Below, in pieces: positions 50,781 through 54,491 of a stretch of 54,491 nt of DNA. The notes under the pieces are model-generated. The model was not told where the DNA came from. It was given only the letters and a program-made list of their open reading frames with translations, and made no database searches. The stretch's first letter is position 1; every line of letters starts with the position of its first letter. The stretch spans positions 1 through 54,491 of the forward strand of contig CAMLMV010000045.1 in NCBI GenBank assembly GCA_946481275.1. The letters are read 5' to 3'. Origin of the DNA: an uncultured Massilia sp. (lineage in GTDB: Bacteria > Pseudomonadota > Gammaproteobacteria > Burkholderiales > Burkholderiaceae). The position numbers were made by a program, and so were the translations under genes.

Positions 50781-53700
50781 CGAAATCGCGGAATTCCGGC
50801 GCCGGCATCGGCCGCCCGAACAGATAACCCTGCGCCACGTCGCTGTTGCGGTCGCGCAGGAAGCCCCATTGCGCGTGCGTCTCCACGCCTTCCGCGATCA
50901 CGCCCAGCCCCAGCGCATGGGCCAGGCCGATGGTCGCGTCGACGATGGCGGCGTCGTTCGGATTCGTCTCGATGTCGCGCACGAAGCCGCGGTCGATCTT
51001 GATGCGGTCGATCGCGAACAGCTTCAGGTAGGCCAGCGACGAGTAGCCGGTGCCGAAGTCGTCGATGGCCAGCTTGAAGCCGCGCGCGCGCAGCTGCTGC
51101 AGCAGGTGGCGCGTGTTTTCCGGGTCGCGCATGGCGGCCGTTTCCGTGATCTCCAGCTCCATCCGCGCCGGGTCGATCGCATGCTCGGCGAGCAGCTCGT
51201 CCAGGCGCGCCAGCAGGGCGCCGCCGCTGAACTGGCGCGCCGACAGGTTCACGGCCAGGCGCAGGTGATCCATGCCGTCGTCGCGCCACTCGGCCAGCAG
51301 GGCCATCGCGCGCGCCAGCACCCAGTCGCCGAGCGGCAGGATCAGGCCCGATTCCTCGGCGATGGGGATGAAGCGCCCGGGCTCGACGCTGCCCAGTTCC
51401 GGATCGTGCCAGCGCAGCAGCACCTCGGCGCCGATCACGCGTCCCGTATCGAGCTCGACCTGGGCCTGCAGGTAGACGTCGAAGCCGCCGTTTTCCAGCG
51501 TCGCCCACATGCGGTTTTCCAGCAGCAGGTGCTCGTGCGTGGCCGCGTTCATGGCGGGCGAGAAGAACTGGAAATTGCCGCGGCCCTCGCGCTTGGCCGC
51601 GTACATCGCCATGTCGGCGTGGCGCAGCAGCGTGTCCGCATCCTGGCCGTCTTCCGGGAACAGGGCCACGCCCACGCTGGCGCCGCTGTGCGCCGTCGTG
51701 CCGGCCAGGCGGTAGGGCTGCTGCAGCGATGCCACGAGGCGCACCGCCACCGCGCTCACGCTGTCGGGAGAAAGGGGGCCGCACAGGACGATGATGAATT
51801 CGTCGCCGCCGAGGCGGGCGAGGGCGTCGACGTCGCGCAGCAGGTCCTTCATGCGCGCGGCCGCCCCCACGAGAAGCTCGTCGCCGGCCTGGTGGCCAAG
51901 CGAATCGTTGATTTTCTTGAAGTGGTCGAGGTCGATGAACAGCACGGCCAGCGGCTGCCGGGTGCGGCGCGCCTGCGCGAGCTGCTGTTCCAGGCGCATG
52001 CCGAGCGCATGGCGGTTCTCCAGGCCCGTCAACGGGTCGTGGTGGGCCAGGCGGTGGATGCGCGCCTGCGCACGCTGCTGCTCCGTCAGGTCGCGCAGGA
52101 TGCACACGTACAGGCGCTCGCCCGCCAGGTCGACGATGGACACCGCCACCGCGAGGGGCAGCGGTTCGCCCTGCGCGTTCAGGCCGTCCAGCTGACGTTC
52201 CTCGGGGCGGCTGCCGGCCAGGCGCGCCAGCAGGTCCAGGCCGTCCTCGTCGCCGTGTCCCGGCACCAGCGCCGTGAAGGCGAGGCCGGGGAGGTGGGCC
52301 GGCGGATAGCCGAACAGCGCCGCCGTGGCACGGTTGGCCGACAGCACCGTGCCGCGCGCGTCGATGGTGACGATGGCGTCGGCGGCATTGTCCAGGATGG
52401 CCTGCAGGCGCGCCGTGCGTTCTGCCACCTGGGCCTCGATCTGGGCGCGCTCGCCGCTGACGATCAGCATGAGCGCGCCGAGCAGCGCGGCCAGCAGCAG
52501 GCCCGTCGTGATCACGATCCAGCTCGCGAGTCCCCGTTCCCCTTCCATGTAGGCGGCCGTCGGCGTGAAGCGCAGTTGCAGGGTGCGGCCGCCGTACGCG
52601 AGCCGCACGGTGTAGTCGCCGCTGACCGTGTGCCGGCCCGGATTGCCCACCAGCGTGACGGGCGCGCCGCGGCCGGTCGTATCCGCCAGGCTGATGTCGA
52701 AGCCCCCGAAGCCCGCGCGCCGCACCGCTTGCTGGACGAAGAGATTGGCATCGAGGATCAGGGCCAGTACGCCCAGCGGCGGCTGGCCCGGTGCGCCGAC
52801 GGCGCGGAACAGGCCGATGCCTTTGCCGCCGTTCGCCACCAGCTGGATCGGGCCGGTGGCCACCGGGGCCGTGCCGGCGAGCGCGCGCGACACGGCGTCC
52901 GTGCGTCCCGGTGCGGTCAGGAAGTCCATGCCGCGGATGCGCGCGTTGGACGGCGGCCAGGTGTACAGCAGGGGCAGGTACCGTGCGCGCGGGCCGGCTG
53001 GATGCAGCCCTTGTCCCCGGGTCACGTCGCGCACGCCGGCAAACGCGGGGTCGACGTGCGTGCGCACCCACGTCTCGAACGCGGCGCGCTCGGCCAGCGT
53101 GACGGGCACCAGCCAGTTGACGGCGGCGATCTCCGGCCGGCCGTCGACATGGCCGCTGGCGATGCGCAGGAATTTCTCGCGCTCCATGAACCGGTCTTCC
53201 GCGGCGAGCGTGCGCGAGAACGTGCCGACGAAGCGCTCGTGCTCGCGCAGCTCGGCCTGCAGCTCGTCGGCCACCTGCTGCGCCTTCAGGCGGTAGGCCT
53301 GCAGGTATTGCTGGTGTTCCCACTGCACGGTCTGCTCGTAGGCGGCGATGACGACGCCGGCCGCCAGGAGCAGCGGTAGCGCGACGAGTGGCGCGCGCCG
53401 GCGCCACAGCCGGCGCGGCCGGCCGCACACGATCCAGACGAGCGGGGCGGCCAGCAGGACGCCCACGGTGTCGCCCGCCCACCAGTTGATCCAGTTCGGC
53501 GCGCGTTCGGCCGCCGTCACCACGTCCAGCCGGTACAGGGCGGCCACGTTGGCGGTGGCGTTGATCAGGCAGAACACCGGTGCCAGCGCGAGGAAACGGG
53601 CGACGTCGCCCGCCGTGCCGAGGGCCGGGTCGACGAGGCGGCGGAACCAGCTGGCACCCAGCCAGGCCTGCACGAGCGAGCCCAGCGTGGCGACCGTCGT

Positions 53701-53985
53701 CGCGAAGGCCGCGGTCACGGGCGCGGTGTCGGGGGCCATCCAGCCGTCGGGCAGGTGCGACAGGCACGCGCCGATGGCGATGCCGGGGAGGGCGCGCCAG
53801 CCGAACGCGACGGTCAGCGCGAACCCGACGCCGGCCGGCAGGTACACGGGCGTGGCATAGCCCGCGGGCAGGGCCAGTGCGCGGCTGAGGAGAAGGGTGC
53901 CGATATAGACGGCAATGGTCGCCAGGTTGGCCAGCCACAGCCGAAGCCCGTGCCCTTCATGATTGCCGGTGCGATGCTGGTCCAT
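50746..53985 (-). CDS. MASE1-CHASE-PAS-GGDEF-EAL membrane protein (c-di-GMP cyclase/phosphodiesterase)
   Basis: This 1079-residue inner-membrane protein has an N-terminal multi-helix MASE1-like sensor (about 18-215) and a periplasmic CHASE domain (about 235-480, with PEIAAVNWLVPVTLAER). A transmembrane helix near 500 leads to PAS (about 530-640), GGDEF (loop 726-730, inhibitory RDVD five residues before) and EAL domains. The EAL motif reads EVL (Glu854), and DDFGTGYSS (Asp975-Asp976) and EGVET are intact. Both domains could be active. The RNSDVAQGYLFGRPM end is typical. Confidence 0.93.
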   Translation of the reverse strand: MDQHRTGNHEGHGLRLWLANLATIAVYIGTLLLSRALALPAGYATPVYLPAGVGFALTVAFGWRALPGIAIGACLSHLPDGWMAPDTAPVTAAFATTVATLGSLVQAWLGASWFRRLVDPALGTAGDVARFLALAPVFCLINATANVAALYRLDVVTAAERAPNWINWWAGDTVGVLLAAPLVWIVCGRPRRLWRRRAPLVALPLLLAAGVVIAAYEQTVQWEHQQYLQAYRLKAQQVADELQAELREHERFVGTFSRTLAAEDRFMEREKFLRIASGHVDGRPEIAAVNWLVPVTLAERAAFETWVRTHVDPAFAGVRDVTRGQGLHPAGPRARYLPLLYTWPPSNARIRGMDFLTAPGRTDAVSRALAGTAPVATGPIQLVANGGKGIGLFRAVGAPGQPPLGVLALILDANLFVQQAVRRAGFGGFDISLADTTGRGAPVTLVGNPGRHTVSGDYTVRLAYGGRTLQLRFTPTAAYMEGERGLASWIVITTGLLLAALLGALMLIVSGERAQIEAQVAERTARLQAILDNAADAIVTIDARGTVLSANRATAALFGYPPAHLPGLAFTALVPGHGDEDGLDLLARLAGSRPEERQLDGLNAQGEPLPLAVAVSIVDLAGERLYVCILRDLTEQQRAQARIHRLAHHDPLTGLENRHALGMRLEQQLAQARRTRQPLAVLFIDLDHFKKINDSLGHQAGDELLVGAAARMKDLLRDVDALARLGGDEFIIVLCGPLSPDSVSAVAVRLVASLQQPYRLAGTTAHSGASVGVALFPEDGQDADTLLRHADMAMYAAKREGRGNFQFFSPAMNAATHEHLLLENRMWATLENGGFDVYLQAQVELDTGRVIGAEVLLRWHDPELGSVEPGRFIPIAEESGLILPLGDWVLARAMALLAEWRDDGMDHLRLAVNLSARQFSGGALLARLDELLAEHAIDPARMELEITETAAMRDPENTRHLLQQLRARGFKLAIDDFGTGYSSLAYLKLFAIDRIKIDRGFVRDIETNPNDAAIVDATIGLAHALGLGVIAEGVETHAQWGFLRDRNSDVAQGYLFGRPMPAPEFRDFVRARAQPVPGP

Positions 53986-54063
53986 GGGGTGCCTCTGACG
54001 TAAATACAGTGTACGCGCAAACGCATGGTTAGACCGCTCTGCTGGGATTCTTGCAAACAGCCC

Positions 54064-54092
54064 TTGCGGAGTTGTACTGCGGCCGTTACAAT
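54064..54092 (+). promoter_or_regulatory. Promoter of the tRNA cluster
   Basis: TTGCGG (54064-54069), 17-base spacer, TACAAT (54087-54092), followed by a GC-rich discriminator (CACGCCCC) as usual for stable-RNA promoters. The start is expected near 54099, about 90 bases before tRNA-Tyr. Confidence 0.65.
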
Positions 54093-54188
54093 CACGCCCC
54101 GAAGCAACGACACTGTTTGAGTTTGATCAGTTCGAACAAAAGCAGTTGACGAAGTTGTTATCTTGCTTCATACTCTGCGGTTCTTCGC

Positions 54189-54273
54189 GGTGGGGTGGCC
54201 GAGTGGTTAAAGGCAGCAGACTGTAAATCTGCCCTCTCTGAGTACGCTGGTTCGAATCCAGCCCCCACCACCA
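54189..54273 (+). tRNA. tRNA-Tyr (anticodon GTA)
   Basis: 85 bases, class II with a long variable arm. The acceptor stem GGTGGGG/CCCCACC, anticodon stem GCAGA/TCTGC with loop CTGTAAA (GTA at 54223-54225), T-arm GCTGG/CCAGC and encoded CCA are all present. Confidence 0.97.
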
Positions 54274-54325
54274 AATGCGATGATCGTGTAGTGAATCGAA
54301 TGAGCTGAGCTGAGAAGTACCTCGC

Positions 54326-54399
54326 GCGGGTGTAGCTCAATGGTAGAGCTGAAGCCTTCCAAGCTTATGACGAGGGTTCGATTCCCTTCACCCGCTCCA
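54326..54399 (+). tRNA. tRNA-Gly (anticodon TCC)
   Basis: 74 bases including encoded CCA. Acceptor stem GCGGGTG/CACCCGC, anticodon loop CTTCCAA (TCC at 54358-54360) and T-arm GAGGG/CCCTT. The top anticodon-stem pair is a G-A mismatch; the rest of the molecule is regular. Confidence 0.96.
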
Positions 54400-54410
54400 G
54401 TTTCAAATAA

Positions 54411-54485
<75 letters not shown>

Positions 54486-54491
54486 GAATTT

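Noticed and set aside
54326..54399. tRNA-Gly as a pseudogene because of a G-A mismatch in the anticodon stem
   Set aside because: All other stems, loops and the encoded CCA are intact and the mismatch is at the outer pair only.

Overview
The window is about 54.5 kb of high-GC, densely packed bacterial chromosome. The gene set points to a betaproteobacterium of the Oxalobacteraceae, most like Massilia/Telluria. Supporting signs are the metK / SAH riboswitch / ahcY / small membrane protein / metF order, the closely linked folM-like, folB and ttcA genes, the tRNA-Tyr/Gly/Thr cluster at the right edge (a layout that commonly precedes tuf in this group), and a rich set of c-di-GMP and polysaccharide-degrading genes. 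The genus assignment is inference. I see no insertion sequence, integrase, prophage or CRISPR array.

Left part (1-13.6 kb): methyl-cycle and housekeeping genes. metK is followed by an SAH riboswitch that controls ahcY, a holin-like membrane protein and metF, so SAM synthesis, SAH removal and methyl-folate supply sit together. A 5-formyl-THF cyclo-ligase faces metF across a good intrinsic terminator and shares its start region with a divergent lytic transglycosylase. An NDUFA9-like dehydrogenase-fold protein, a glutathione transferase and the CCA-adding enzyme follow. A large periplasmic-propeller diguanylate cyclase and a GNAT acetyltransferase close this part.

Middle part (13.6-31.5 kb): a carbohydrate-use region with two LacI-family regulators. 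The first module has a LacI regulator divergent from a ribose-type ABC importer (binding protein, ATPase, permease), a PfkB kinase and a maltoporin-like porin. The second has a LacI regulator, an AGE-family epimerase/isomerase and a second PfkB kinase on the minus strand, divergent from a FucP-type transporter followed by GH3, GH5 (mannanase-like), GH27 (alpha-galactosidase) and a CE2-like esterase. Read together this looks like a locus for acetylated galacto(gluco)mannan: backbone cutting, removal of galactose and acetyl groups, uptake, then mannose to fructose to fructose 6-phosphate by the isomerase and a fructokinase. CG-centred operator candidates can be seen at both divergent promoters.

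Right part (31.7-54.5 kb): an Lrp-type regulator is divergent from a fused indolepyruvate ferredoxin oxidoreductase, with two 15-bp dyads between them. Then come an S41 lipoprotein protease, an M14 carboxypeptidase, a GT2 glycosyltransferase with a possible 19-codon leader ORF, a second FucP-type transporter, a small AT-richer secreted orphan protein, a secreted YciI-like protein, ttcA, folB, a folM-like reductase, a MidA/NDUFAF7-type methyltransferase and a membrane-anchored DnaJ-domain protein. A signalling group follows: a receiver-TPR protein whose phospho-acceptor position is Glu, an HDOD protein, and a convergent MASE1-CHASE-PAS-GGDEF-EAL protein. The window ends with a strong promoter and tRNA-Tyr, tRNA-Gly and tRNA-Thr.
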